Positions 1-9,849 of a stretch of DNA of 64,000 bases are shown here, piece after piece; position 1 is the stretch's first letter, and each line of letters begins with the position of its first letter. The position numbers and the translations under genes were made by a program. Source of the DNA: Cheilinus undulatus (taxonomy: Eukaryota > Chordata > Actinopteri > Labriformes > Labridae); NCBI RefSeq assembly GCF_018320785.1, contig NC_054885.1, forward strand, positions 9,167,421 through 9,231,420, in the 5' to 3' direction. Below the pieces are notes generated by a model, which had not been told where the DNA came from, made no database searches, and saw only the letters and a program-made list of their open reading frames with translations.

Positions 1-119
1 GACCGTGTGTCTGATGCTAACATGCTCGGGACAGCAGGATTGGACGGTCACTGCATGCTGGGTGACCAGGACCGAGAGGATGGATCAGACCTCGGGGTTG
101 GCCACGTTGGTCACGGAGA

Positions 120-452
120 ATTAAGTTAAGTAAGGTTAAGTCATACTTTATCAATCCCTGAAGGGAAATTCATAGTTTACACTCTTGTTATACATGCTAC
201 ACACACATAGGCTGCATTGCATGTAAATACACAAGCACAAACAGGATGGACATGCACTAATGGAAATGATGGTCTTGCTGCTCTCGTTGAAGCGCTGCCA
301 TAAGCTTTTGGAGGTTCAGTGCCTTGCTAAAGGGTACTTCAACAGTGCTCAGGAAGTGACCTGGCACCTCTCCAGAGTCCAGATATGGTCTGACCGGGAC
401 TTGAACCGGCAACCCTCCGATTGCCAGTCCAAGACTGAGCTACTGCCCCCCC
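120..452 (-). mobile_element. tRNA-derived SINE
   Basis: Read on the minus strand, the head carries a pol III A box (TAGCTCAGTCTTGG, 429-442) and a B box (GGTTCAAGTCC, 397-407) at tRNA-like spacing. A body rich in GGTGCCAGGTCACTTCC-type sequence follows, and the element ends near a GGATTGATAAAGTAT tail at about 145-160, typical of fish SINEs with a LINE-like 3' end. The family name is not assigned; the exact 3' end is uncertain. Confidence 0.75.
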
Positions 453-479
453 ATACTTCGATACTCTTAACCAATTTTT

Positions 480-960
480 GAAGCCTTTGCCCTTTGTTTC
501 TTTTTCTGCTTTTTGCCTGTTTTTGCCACTTTATACCCACTTTTGTTGCTATTTTTTCACACTTTTATTACAGTTCTTCTCACTTTTTTCCCGTTTTTAC
601 CAAAAGCTTTTGCCACTTTTAATCCATTTTGCCTTTTTATCCACTTCTGCCACTTGTTTTTTTTTTTGCCACATTTTACCATTTTTGCAAACTTTTTTGC
701 TATTTTTTTTGCCAGTATTTGCTACTTTCAACCCACTTTTCTCACTTTTTATTCATAAGTTCCCCTTTTTTTTTCTTTTTTTTTTTCCACTTCTAACCAA
801 TTGCTGCCTGTCCTCTTTGGCCTTTTTTTTTGCCACTTTTTCATTCTTTTAAACCCAATTTTTCTTTCTGTAAGCCCGTTAAGTACTTTTTTACTCCATT
901 TCCCCCTCTTTTTTGCACTTTTAATCCATTTAGCCACTTATAAGCCAGTTTTACCACTTT
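480..960 (+). repeat. T-rich ~20-bp degenerate array
   Basis: Loose tandem copies of a unit like TTTTGCCACTTTTAACCCAT. It is the complement of the A-rich arrays (GGCAAAAATGGGTTAAAAGT) found elsewhere in the window. The open frames here are Phe/Leu-rich chance frames. Confidence 0.8.
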
Positions 961-994
961 GTCATAAAGTGATGACTCCAACAGACCAAGGACT

Positions 995-1144
995 CTTGAG
1001 CAGCTAGAATCCTACATCAGACAAGAATGGGACAACATTCCTCTTCCAAAACTCCAGCAAATGGTCTCCTCATTTCCTACATGTTTACAGACTGCTGTTA
1101 AAAGAGGAGGGGCTGCTACACAATGGTGGTTCAAAATGAGCTAA
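995..1144 (+). pseudogene. Tc1/mariner transposase C-terminal fragment
   Basis: One frame reads LEQLESYIRQEWDNIPLPKL followed by a stretch ending RGGAATQW and a stop. This fits the C-terminus of Tc1/mariner transposases (acidic/aromatic EEW-x-IP motif, then a final G-x-x-T-aromatic motif). The rest of the element is missing and upstream sequence is a T-rich array, so this is a fossil. Confidence 0.65.
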
Positions 1145-1540
1145 TGTTTTCCATGAAATAGTAAACTGTTGAATTGTGGTTGTAAATCTTTATTCTGCCT
1201 AAATGTACAGCCCAGATATCTGGGCAGAAATTTCCACATGTGCTTATACAATTATTAATTTTTAAATTACGTTGATAATATTGCACATCCCAACACAAAA
1301 TGGTGCAGAACAGACAATTATTGGTGCAAACAAACTGCTCAAAATAAAGGAAAATATGAAAAAGCTAGTGCTTAAACTGTTCTAGGGTAGAGCCCTAGAC
1401 CTCCCTCCTGATGGTGCTGACTATCACATGAAAAGTACTGAACTTTTCAGTAGCTCATCCCTGATAAATGCTCACACATAGATGAGCTTTAGCTTGGCTC
1501 TGATTTGTTGCTCTCTGCTTCAATTTTTGGTTTCTGGGCT
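1145..1540. other. no gene seen
   Basis: AT-rich sequence with no convincing coding frame. The first part (1145-1300) is probably the 3' flank of the Tc1-like fragment. Confidence 0.5.
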
Positions 1541-1559
1541 GTGACTGGTTGGTTCTCTT

Positions 1560-1732
1560 AGGCCTCTGCCCCCGAACCGGTTGTGTTAGCAGGTGACATG
1601 TTTAAGGGGAGGGAACTTCATGGACAAACTGATATAAAAAGGTGAAATGATGAAGTTTTCAAACAACAAACAGGACATCTACGGCAAACAGGACTTTACA
1701 GATCATCTACTGGACACAAGTATTTGTTGAAG
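1560..1732 (+). promoter_or_regulatory. GIMAP promoter and 5' UTR (TATA box 1633-1640)
   Basis: A TATA box (TATAAAAA, 1633-1640) lies about 95 bases before the start codon, so transcription should begin near 1660-1670. The block closely matches the minus-strand promoter at 60008-60180: both have AGCAGGTG, CATGTTT, GGGGAGGGAACTT and GATATAAAAAGGTGAAATGA in the same order and spacing. Conservation between two paralogues shows it is a true family promoter. The E-box-like CAGGTG and the GGGAACTT motif are candidates for regulation; no factor can be named from sequence alone. Confidence 0.75.
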
Positions 1733-1751
1733 ATGGATAATGCAAAAACTG
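1733..1751 (+). CDS. GIMAP first coding exon (MDNAKT-G)
   Basis: The 19-nt exon ATG GAT AAT GCA AAA ACT G ends at a strong donor (G|GTGAGAGG). Spliced to the acceptor before 6584 it gives MDNAKTGKKEPQLRMVLLGK in frame (phase 1 intron of 4.83 kb). The paralogue on the other strand has the same arrangement (MDET-G, donor GTGAG), which supports the start. It could also splice to the second-copy exon at 22595, which has the same acceptor and phase. Confidence 0.75.
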
Positions 1752-2458
1752 GTGAGAGGATTTATATACTTTACTTTGACTTTGTGAGTAGGATTTTTAC
1801 AAATCAGTGACTTTTTGACTCACTTTGACTCTGTTTGCGTGTACCACTAACATTATTATGCTTTTTAAAACCAAATTTTAGATTTTCAAAAACTTCCCTG
1901 TCATAGTAAACTACATTTTTATGGACTTTAAGCCTTTATTGTTTGTTACTTTTCTAAGCTTGTGACAAAATTCACTTTTACAAGATGTACTATTTCCTCT
2001 TTATTTATTTATTATTTTTACATATAAGAGCTAATTATTTTAAAGATTGCAGAATTTAATCTGATCAGGTTTTTAAGCCAGCTGGTAAACCTCACTCTCT
2101 GCTTTGTCTTTACCTTTAACTGCCTAGTTCTTATTTTTCACTAGTGAGATATGAGGAGATTTTTTACCAGGGGCAGAGCTGGGGCGTTGCCTAAACTTAG
2201 GACCCTTGGAAATATGTACTATTTCAGAGCCATTCTGAATACTAACTTATATTCAAACTCCAGTAAATCTCTGCATCCCTCTGGAGAAAGTGATACAGCT
2301 CTATTTAAACAAAGTCATATGGGTTATAACCAATTTGATGGATATATCAACTTTTTCATGGTTCCGATGGTTCTTTTTTGCAAAATGAAACTTGAATCAG
2401 TATTTTTAGAAGCTGTACTCCATGCTTTAATGCATATTTGAAAGAAATGATGAGTTAT
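1752..2458 (+). other. GIMAP intron 1, first part
   Basis: AT-rich intronic sequence with no coding or repeat signal that I can name. The intron continues to 6583 and holds the transposons listed separately. Confidence 0.6.
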
Positions 2459-2466
2459 ATAAAAGG

Positions 2467-2886
2467 CAGGGGCATAGCTAGGGATTTTAGGTGCCCAGAA
2501 AGAATATCACACAGGGCCCCCCCTTAACCAGCTAGCCAAGCAACAAATGTTGCATCATTTTTACAAATATGTAATATATGCAATTTAATGTATTTTTGAT
2601 GCATAATTTCCTAATTTATGAGCAATATTTCTTCTATGGTTGAATTGAATTTATTCAAATTTGGGCATTTTTAAGAGAGGAGCAGGGCTCCCCAGCATTT
2701 TATTCTATTTGATACAAATTTCAGTCTGTAAACTGATTAGTTTAGTCACTTTTGATTCAATAATGACACTTTATACGAAGAAACAAATTAATAAAAACAC
2801 ATTTTTCATTGCTTGCTTCTCAAGGGCCCCTCCTTACTGTGGGTGTGGGTAATAAGCACCCGTTTCCCCCCTGCGCTACGCCCATG
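2467..2886. mobile_element. 420-bp non-autonomous hAT-type element
   Basis: The ends are imperfect inverted repeats (left CAGGGGCATAGCTAGGG; right, read in reverse, CATGGGCGTAGCGCAGGG). They are flanked by a perfect 8-bp direct repeat ATAAAAGG at 2459-2466 and 2887-2894. An 8-bp target duplication with CA-G-starting ends is the hAT signature. No transposase is encoded, so this is a MITE. It lies inside the GIMAP intron. Confidence 0.85.
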
Positions 2887-2894
2887 ATAAAAGG

Positions 2895-3585
2895 AATAAT
2901 GCTTTATGATCTAATAAATCCTGTACTTTGTGTAACAGGATGATCCCTTTCAAAATCTTCACTTTTTTATAATCAGTATGCCTTTATGGTTCAGATTTTC
3001 CTCCACTGTGACACCTAAAAGTGAGTTTATTTTATCATATGAGCTTCAACACCTTCCACATTAACTAGAGTGGTGATGCTTTTCCCTCTGTTACAAAAGA
3101 ACCACGAAGCATGTGATCTGTTTTAGAACAAAAATTCTAAAAACATTTTCCCATAATTCATAAAGCGATATGAATGAAAATGAGTGACTTAGTGCAAGAA
3201 TTACACTAAAAAAATTGCTGCAGCTTGTACTGATTTCTTAAAATAATTATATTTCTGGTATCATTATGGACGATTTGTCATAATGAGTCAGTTTACACTG
3301 TTTTTGCACCCATTTTGGCTGTGTTAGTGAAATCCGTGAGTTTTGTACAATGACTATTTTCTTGATGTATTACACGCCCTTAGATGTTTTACCTTTTTAC
3401 TGATTTTATATCAGTTATGGTCAATATAAATTTTCTTTTTTGGCTAAAAAATACATGTTAATGTCAAAGAGTTCTACAAAATTATGTGAAATAAATTAAT
3501 ATGTGTTATGTAAAATAAATGACTATAAATATTCTCCCCCTTTCAAGTCAGTCAGTGCTAGTGCTTTCAGAGCATAGACTGTAGA
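2895..3585. other. no gene seen
   Basis: AT-rich GIMAP intronic sequence without recognised genes or clear repeats. Confidence 0.5.
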
Positions 3586-4435
3586 AAGAACTGGACAAAC
3601 ACTGTGGGACGTCATTCGTCTGCTTACCATAGGCGGACTCAATTTTTGAACCAGGCTGTAAACCAGTTTATTTATAGTGTAAAAACCATCTTTTTAACAT
3701 GTGTTCAGGCGGGACTTCCATTGTTCCTGCAGCCAGCCTCAAGTGGACACTCGCTGTATTGCAACTTTTTGCACTTCCGCATTGGCTTCATTTTTTCAGG
3801 AATGGAGGTTGCTGCTTGTTTCAGACAGACACAGTTCTGGTTCTGGCTCAGATTCCCTTCTGGAGTCCCAGAACCTTGGTGCTTTCAGTGTTTACACCAG
3901 TTTAGGCAGAACCAAAGTGGGTGTACATGATGGACATGTATCTCCATGTCCAGCTTCACTTTTGCCCAAGTCTTTCCTGCTGTCCCGGTATTCCTTCTTC
4001 AGCTTCTTGAATGTTTAGGTGAACCCAGCATTCGCTATCTCTCCTGCAAGTTGGCCATATAACTTTCCCCTCCTTGTTCTACTCTCCAGCTTCACCTGGA
4101 ATTCTGTCAATGCCCAGATTACAACCAAACATTTTGTCTCCCCAGCTGACAACTGCATGTCTTCACCATCTAGAATGTGACACTGATAATGTCATGGTTC
4201 CCAAGAAAAAAACCAACTTGGGGTTCCAGCTGAGAACCAGCTTTTCAGGTTCAGAACCATTTTTTTTCTTTGAATGCACCAGCTGGTTCAAAATTGGGTT
4301 CAGGAATTGGAACTGGCAAGGAGTCCTGTCAGTGTGAAAGGCCTATGTGTGGATAGGTCTCAGTCAGTCTTGCAAATCTGCACTGCACTGCAACTTGACT
4401 CCATTATTCTTTGCTAAACTGCTCATGCTCTGACA
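3586..4435. repeat. composite of teleost dispersed repeats
   Basis: The stretch 3600-3800 (GGACGTCATTCGTCTGC, AGCCTCAAGTGGACACTCGC, CTTCCGCATTGGCTTCATTT) resembles a common fish non-autonomous repeat, recognised from general familiarity. From about 3830 to 4340, TGGTTCTGG / GGTTCCAGCTGAGAACC motifs recur in both orientations, as in another MITE. The short open frames here are not credible genes. Confidence 0.4.
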
Positions 4436-6100
4436 GGTTGCATGGGAATTGGGCGTGGACAGCCATTTTCCAACCCAATCACAAATTCTCTATTGCAGTG
4501 GTTTTCAAACTTTTTCACCCAAGGCACATCTAAGGTTAAGCCAAAATCTCAAGGCACACCATATTTAAATCAATGCAAAGTAGACTTTTTAAATAATGTT
4601 ATAGTCAAGGTGGCCTATAAAGGGAGATAAAGGGGAGAGCATCCTGGGGCCCAGCCAACTGGGGGATCATGGAGATGGCACAAGTAGGCAAAAGGTGGCA
4701 AAAAATGGGTTAAAAGTGATGAACAAACATGACAAATGCGGCAAAAAGTGGCAAAACAAAATCAGAAATGGGCGAAAATAGGTAAAGTGGCCAAACAATG
4801 GGTTGAAATGGCCAAAAACCTGTTGAAAGTGGCAAAATAGTGGCAAAAATGGGTTAAATGTTGTAAAAAGATGGTAAATATGGGTTAAAAGTGATTTTTT
4901 AAAAAGGGCAAAATTGGGCCAGAAAGTGGGCAAATAAAGGCAAAAGTGGGCAAAAAGGTGGCATAAATGGGTTGAAGTGTCAGGAAGGTGGCAAATTAAA
5001 TCACAAGTGGCAGAAAAGTGGCACAAAAGGGTTGAATTTGCTATAAGGTGGTGAAAAGGGGTTAAAAGTGATGGTAAACATGGCAAAAAAAAAATGGCCA
5101 AACAATAGCAAAATTGGGTGAAAAGTGGCAAAAAAGTAGCAAAAATGTGTCAACTATAGTAATAAGAAGTGGCAAAAATGCAAAAATGCAAAAAAAAAAA
5201 AAAATAAGAAGAAAAGCAGGAAAATGGTTTGTCAAAAGAAGTGGCAAAAATGGGAAGAAAAAATAGTTAACTTGGTTAAAAGTAGCATGAATTAATAATT
5301 TCAACACCAATTTCAACCCAGTAATAGCTCGCCATGCTTTTCAGCTCTTAATGAGGTAACTGTTAGCCAGGATGCAAGAACTAATGCTACTGATCCAACA
5401 CACATACACTGATATCATCAATAAATCACAGCTGGGGAGGTCCATCTCTGGGGTTTTTCTCTGTGATCTGTGGGCAGGCCTGGTTACAGTATTTACCACA
5501 AAGTTGTAGTAATAACATATGGTACAAATTCCCACCGCACACCTAGACTTAATAATAACTTATTTGCCTTAAGGCACACTATTTGAGAACCACTGCTCTA
5601 TTGGATTAATATCTGGGCTTTGACTCGGCCTCTCCAGAACATTCACCTTGTTGTCTTTGAGATCATGTTGTGTAGCTTCCACTTTATGCTTTGGGTCATT
5701 GTCTCACTGGAAAATGAAAATTTTGCAGCTTTCGTTTTGCCCTGTACCTGAACAAGCCTTACATGAACGACTGCTAAGAAGCATCCCGCAGCATGATGCT
5801 GCTACCACTGTGATCCACAGTGAGGATGGTGTGCTTGTGGTGACGTGCAGTGATTAAGCACCATTTTGATCTCATCAGATCAAAAAACTTTCGGTGGACT
5901 CTATTCCAGTTCGTCTTCAACCATAGCTTTCCCTTTGCCTCTCCCATAAAGCTTTGACTGGTGAAAACCCGGCCAACAGATGTTATATGCAGAGTCTCTC
6001 CCATCTCAGCTGCTGAAGCTTGTAACTCCTTCAGAGTAGTCAGAGGTGTCGTCTTTTACTAGTCTCCTTCTTTCACAGTCACTCAGTTTGTGAGGGTGGA
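4436..6100 (-). pseudogene. Tc1-like transposase fossil split by a hAT insertion
   Basis: The minus-strand Tc1 hallmark CAGCATCATGCTG region lies near 5786-5815, preceded (plus sense) by the TTTGGGTCATTGTCTCACTGG and ACTCGGCCTCTCCAGAACATT motifs of Tc1 open frames read backwards. The reading is broken by stops and frameshifts. The fossil is interrupted at 4496-5595 by a hAT element: AATTCTCTATTG before it continues as GGATTAATATCTGGGC after it. Confidence 0.7.
4496..5595. mobile_element. 1.1-kb non-autonomous hAT element with internal ~20-bp array
   Basis: Left end CAGTGGTTTTCAAACTTTTT, right end (reversed) CAGTGGTTCTCAAATAGTGT: Charlie-like hAT inverted repeats. A perfect 8-bp target duplication CTCTATTG flanks it (4488-4495 and 5596-5603). 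The interior (about 4680-5290) is a long array of GGCAAAAATGGGTTAAAAGT-like units, then a conserved TGATATCATCAATAAATCAC block that recurs at 21420 and 54770. It has no transposase. The left breakpoint of the 16-kb duplication lies inside it. Confidence 0.9.
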
Positions 6101-6244
6101 CTGACACTTTAAAGTAAATGGATGAACAGAGGGGCAAACAATAGTCCTTTGAACACACTTTAATTTAAAGGATAAATAACGGGACAAACTGAAGTCCTTT
6201 GAACTAACTCAAGGGTTAATGGATGAATTGAGGAATAAACTTAA

Positions 6245-6480
6245 AGGTCACATATTTTATCCTTTTAAGGCAAGTTTATATTGTTCTCAGAGATCCCCTA
6301 AACATGCCTGTGAAGTCTGGTGCTGAAAAAACACTCCGTTACAGGACTGTTGTATGCCAACAAACCCCTCTGTTTCAGCCCTGCTCAGAACGAGCTGTTT
6401 CTGTGTGTGTGGCTTTAAAATCTTACACACTTAGACATCAAACATCCGCTGTGATTGTCTCTTAGTCCTTTAAACTCCAT
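6245..6480. repeat. teleost MITE-like fragment
   Basis: Resembles the left part of the element at 9323-9846 (CACATATTTTATCCTTTTAA, GTTCTCAGAGATCC, AAACATGCCTGTGAAGT, CCCCTCTGTTTCAGCCCTGC, TTTCTGTGTGTGTGGCTTTA). It is truncated on the right. It sits immediately upstream of the GIMAP GTPase exon acceptor. The same fragment is at about 22255-22490 in copy 2. Confidence 0.6.
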
Positions 6481-6583
6481 TATCTTACTTATACATATTT
6501 CTGATATTTACAGATATCAGTAAGTACTCACTGGTAAACTAAACTGTAATATAATATCAATCTTGTGTGTTTGTTCTCTGCAG

Positions 6584-7350
6584 GAAAAAAGGAACCCCAG
6601 CTGAGGATGGTGCTCTTGGGAAAAACTGGATGTGGAAAAAGTGCTTCAGGAAACACCATCCTAGGGGCAAAATGTTTTGCATCAAAACCCTCTTCATCGT
6701 CAGTGACACAAGAATGCTGCAAAGAGACGAGACACCTTGGTGACCAGGATCTGACTGTTGTTGATACTCCTGGCCTGTTCAACACCAAAAAAGACAAGAA
6801 GGACACGATGAAGGAGATCATTAGGTTCCTCATATCGATCGCCCCAGGCCCTCATGCATTCCTGTGGGTGATGAAGCCAGACAGCTTCACAAGAGAAGCC
6901 AAAGATTCAATGGAAATGTTCAAGAAAGTCTTCAAACCAGCCAGAAAGTACACCATCATCCTGTTTACCCATAAAACAGAAGAGGAGGTGAAGGTCTTTA
7001 TTAAAAGGAACAAATATGTGGAGAAGTTCATCAAACAGTGCAGAGGTTACCACGTTTTTGACAACTCCCACCCTGATGATGACGAAGTTTTGAAACTTGT
7101 GGAGAAGATCAACAACATGGTGCAGAAAAACGGAAAGCCCTACTGCAGCAGCCTGTTAGGAAAAGCCATGGCCGCCATAGAGGAGCTGAAAAAACAGCCT
7201 GAGGCACAAGCAGCAGAGGATCCTGAAAAGTGGGCCCTAATGCGTTTTGAGAAATACATCGATGAAGGCATAAAGTTCCTAGAGGGGAAGGTTCCCTTCC
7301 TTAAGGAGTTCCTTGATATCCTGGTTAAGGTGGCTGAAAAATACACCTAA
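6584..7350 (+). CDS. GIMAP/AIG1 family GTPase, main exon (copy 1)
   Basis: This exon encodes the AIG1-type G domain of a GTPase of immunity-associated proteins. It starts after a strong acceptor (TTGTTCTCTGCAG, AG at 6582-6583), not at the in-frame ATG at 6565, which lies in the intron. Joined to exon 1 (1733-1751) it gives 261 residues. Visible motifs: G1 GKTGCGKS near residues 19-26, G3 DTPG, the GIMAP box GPHAFLWVMK, a G4 position reading FTHKT instead of the usual T-x-x-D, and G5-like YHVFDN. The C-terminus (LEGKVPFLKEFLDILVKVAE) is probably amphipathic helix without a transmembrane anchor. Most vertebrate GIMAPs are about 200-330 residues, so the length is normal. It is 96-99% certain to be GIMAP; which paralogue cannot be said. 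Confidence 0.93.
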
Positions 7351-7377
7351 GATTCACAGTGACTGAGCGAGCTAGAG

Positions 7378-8790
7378 ATCAAACCCCCGACCATCATCAT
7401 GCTAAGAGCTGACAGACTCGGGCTTTCCCTTTGCAACAGTTGTTGTGTGCAGAGTCTTCCATCTGAGCTGCTGAAGCTTGTAACTCCTTCTGAGTTGTGA
7501 TAGGTGTTTTGGAGGCCTCTCTCACTAGCCTCCTTCTTAGACGGTCACTCAGTTTGTGAGGACAGCCTCATCCAGGCACATGTGCCATATTCCTTCCATT
7601 TCTTGATGATGGATTTAACTGATCTACAGGGGATGTTGAATACCTGGGATTTTTTTTGTATCCATCCCCTGACTTGTACTTTCCAGTAACTTTTCTCAGA
7701 GTGTTCTTTTGTCTTTATGGGGCAATGGTAGCCAGGAATTCTGATCAACAAGTGACTGGACCTTATCGACACAAATGTCTTTATGCTACAATCACTTGAG
7801 AGACATTCACTGCGCTCAGGTGATTTTCCAGCAGGGTTTCCATAGGTGTTGCAAGCTGTTTGGACCACGTTTGTTTTCCTGTCATTCATTTGTAAAACCA
7901 TCCAGCAGTTGGCGCCATCGAGACTCTGTCAGAGAGTTTCAGTCTGACTGATTTATGGTTCATGGGTAGATCTGACCCCACAAGGATTGTCTGTATGATT
8001 TGTTGCACTGACACTGGAAGCTTTGAGTTATTACAGTCAGATTTTATTTTTGCTTCTTTGTTGGGATTAAGGGAATCTTTGTATGCTTTCTCTGCTAGTA
8101 AGTGATTCTAAAATGTCTGCAAACTTGAGGTCAAACCCAGTGGGTTTGTCTTTTCCTGGATCACCATCCTCTTCTTCATGTGTTTTTATCACTGATTTTT
8201 AACATTCACTGTGAATCACGTTTTCTGATTATGAGAGCTCATATAAATAAAGTAAAGGCTGAGAAATGGATCTGTGTGATGCTCATGACTGAACCACACA
8301 TTCAGTTTTCATTAAATATTCATATGCACAGTGGTTTCTTTGGGGGGGTTTTGAGACTATGGTGGGTGGGTGGGGAATGTTGTAAATTGTAAAGTTAAAT
8401 GCATCAATCATGTACAATTTGAGAGCAAAATTAATCCTTGAGGGACCAGAATTTCAGCACTAGACAGACTCTAAGATGCTGTTTGGCTACAAACTCTGTT
8501 ATCTCTAATGAAGAACATCCAATACACAGAGAAAAGCACTGATTCTATTCAGGTATGTGTCATCACATACAGAGAGCTGTAATCGTTCCGTTTAAACACA
8601 CTGGTATCTCTGAATCCATCCAACATTACTCAGAAACAGAATATGCTGGGCCACTGAAAACTCAGAGAAATAAGCCCCGCCCATTTGTGATTTATTGGTG
8701 ATCTCAGTAAATCTGCTGGATGAGTAGCAATGGTGCTGGCTGCTTTTGTAAAGTATGTCAGGCTATCACTGGGTTTTAATGTTAAGAATA
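7378..8790. repeat. conserved GIMAP 3' flank cassette
   Basis: From a GATCAAACCCCCGACCATCA block just after the stop through about 8790, this flank reappears inverted downstream of the minus-strand genes (about 54700-56200 and 62700-63795). Shared blocks include TGGTGGGTGGGTGG, CTTTGTATGCTTTCTCTGCT, and GCCCCGCCCATTTGTGATTT (missing at 62.7 kb). It therefore travelled with the GTPase exon. Copy 2 has it at about 23389-24800. Confidence 0.75.
7430..7905 (-). pseudogene. Tc1-like transposase N-terminal fossil
   Basis: In reverse, the frame ending near 7545 and starting near 7901 reads MVLQMNDRKTNVVQTACNTY and later SYWKVQVRGWIQKKSQVFNI, with VKSIIKKWKEYGT, the helix-turn-helix region of Tc1-like transposases. 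The catalytic domain is absent. Bases 7440-7560 are homologous to 5960-6090 upstream of the GTPase exon, so two Tc1 pieces bracket the exon. Copy 2 equivalent: about 23441-23916. Confidence 0.6.
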
Positions 8791-8799
8791 TTTATTTGT

Positions 8800-9320
8800 G
8801 GTCATTTTTATGCCTCTCTCAACCCACTTAAGACAAATTTCAGCTCCTTCTCACCACTTTTTCTGCACATAGTAGCCACTTTTAAACCATTTTTGCCACT
8901 TTCTAACTCCTTCTCATCACTTTTCCTGCCCTTTTGCCTCTTTTGAACCCTTATGCCACTTTTAACCAGTTTTTGCACAGTTTAACCCATTTTTGTTCTA
9001 AGAATTAACCCAGCTGCTTCACTTTTGAACCCCTTTCACTATTTTTTACCATTTCCAATTTTTGCATCTTTCTTTGCTCCTGTCAGCCACTTTTGCCACT
9101 TTAAAAAAATATTTCCTGTTACTTAATTTCTGCCACTTTCGACCCATTTTCACCCATTTTTAACCATCTTTCACAAATTTTCTGCACATTTATTGGACTT
9201 TAAACCAATTTACCTCACTTTTTGACCCATTTCATCCCTTTTAAACTTTTTCAATTCTTTTCTGATTCAATTCTTTGAACAGTCTATTTTGCTCATTTTT
9301 ACCCTTTTTTTGCAACCTTT
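8800..9320 (+). repeat. T-rich ~20-bp array
   Basis: Units like GCCACTTTTAACCCATTTTT. Same family as the array in the hAT element at 4496-5595 but opposite polarity. Copy 2 equivalent: about 24811-25332. Confidence 0.8.
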
Positions 9321-9322
9321 TC

Positions 9323-9846
9323 AAGGTGACAGGTTTTACCCCTTTAAGACAAGTTTATTTTGGTCTCAGAGGTTCTCAAAACATGCATGTTAAGTTTGTT
9401 GCTTAAAAACATTCCAATATTGGATTTTTACATGAAAAATCCCTCTGTTTCATCCCTGCTGTTTCTGTGTTTCTGGCTTTAAATGTTACTGAACTGTCTG
9501 ACTCTGCCCCTGACTCCGCCCCTCTCAGGAAATGGATGTCGGCTTAATGAATGTGGCTCTCCTAATCCTCTATTCAGCTGGCAGTAGAAAGGAGGATCAG
9601 GAGAAGAGGGTGGGACTTTCTTCCAAGCGGGGAGGCCCAACCGAACCTGGGGGCGGTGCTAACTCCACACATGACATCAAAGTCTTAGAACAGCTTGATT
9701 CAGCACACATTTACTGGAAGGTTGAGAAAGAGAGGGAGGGAGGGAATGGATTTTTCTGTTACTTGAGAGGATTGAGGACAGGCCAGAGTACATTATTTGA
9801 AAAAAACAAAAAAACCCTGAAGAAGTAATTTTGCATATGTCCCCTT
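9323..9846. mobile_element. 524-bp MITE with AAGGTGACA / TGTCCCCTT ends
   Basis: Short inverted ends (left AAGGTGACAGGTTTTACCCC; right, reversed, AAGGGGACATATGC) bound a block containing TGACTCCGCCCCTCTCAGG and GAAATGGATGTCGGCTTAAT, a recurrent fish non-autonomous DNA element. A 98-codon frame inside (9532-9828) is part of the element and not a gene. It sits within T-rich arrays, so a target duplication cannot be judged. Copy 2: 25335-25857. Confidence 0.6.
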
Positions 9847-9849
9847 TAA

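Noticed and set aside
478..852. 124-codon Phe/Leu-rich open frame that looks like a membrane protein
   Set aside because: It is a translation of the T-rich ~20-bp array; other frames and other arrays give the same kind of product, with no start context or domain.
4667..5131. 154-codon minus-strand frame, hydrophobic and His/Cys-rich
   Set aside because: It lies entirely in the A-rich array of the hAT element and is truncated in the duplicate copy.
6565..6583. ATG at 6565 as the GIMAP start (MCLFSAG...)
   Set aside because: It sits in the pyrimidine-rich acceptor ending CTGCAG at 6583. The spliced start from 1733 gives a conserved N-terminus shared with the minus-strand gene.
9532..9828. 98-codon frame after a GC-rich, CCGCCCC-containing segment, looking like a small gene
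   Set aside because: It lies inside a MITE with inverted ends that recurs in fish; a related fragment lies at 6245-6480.
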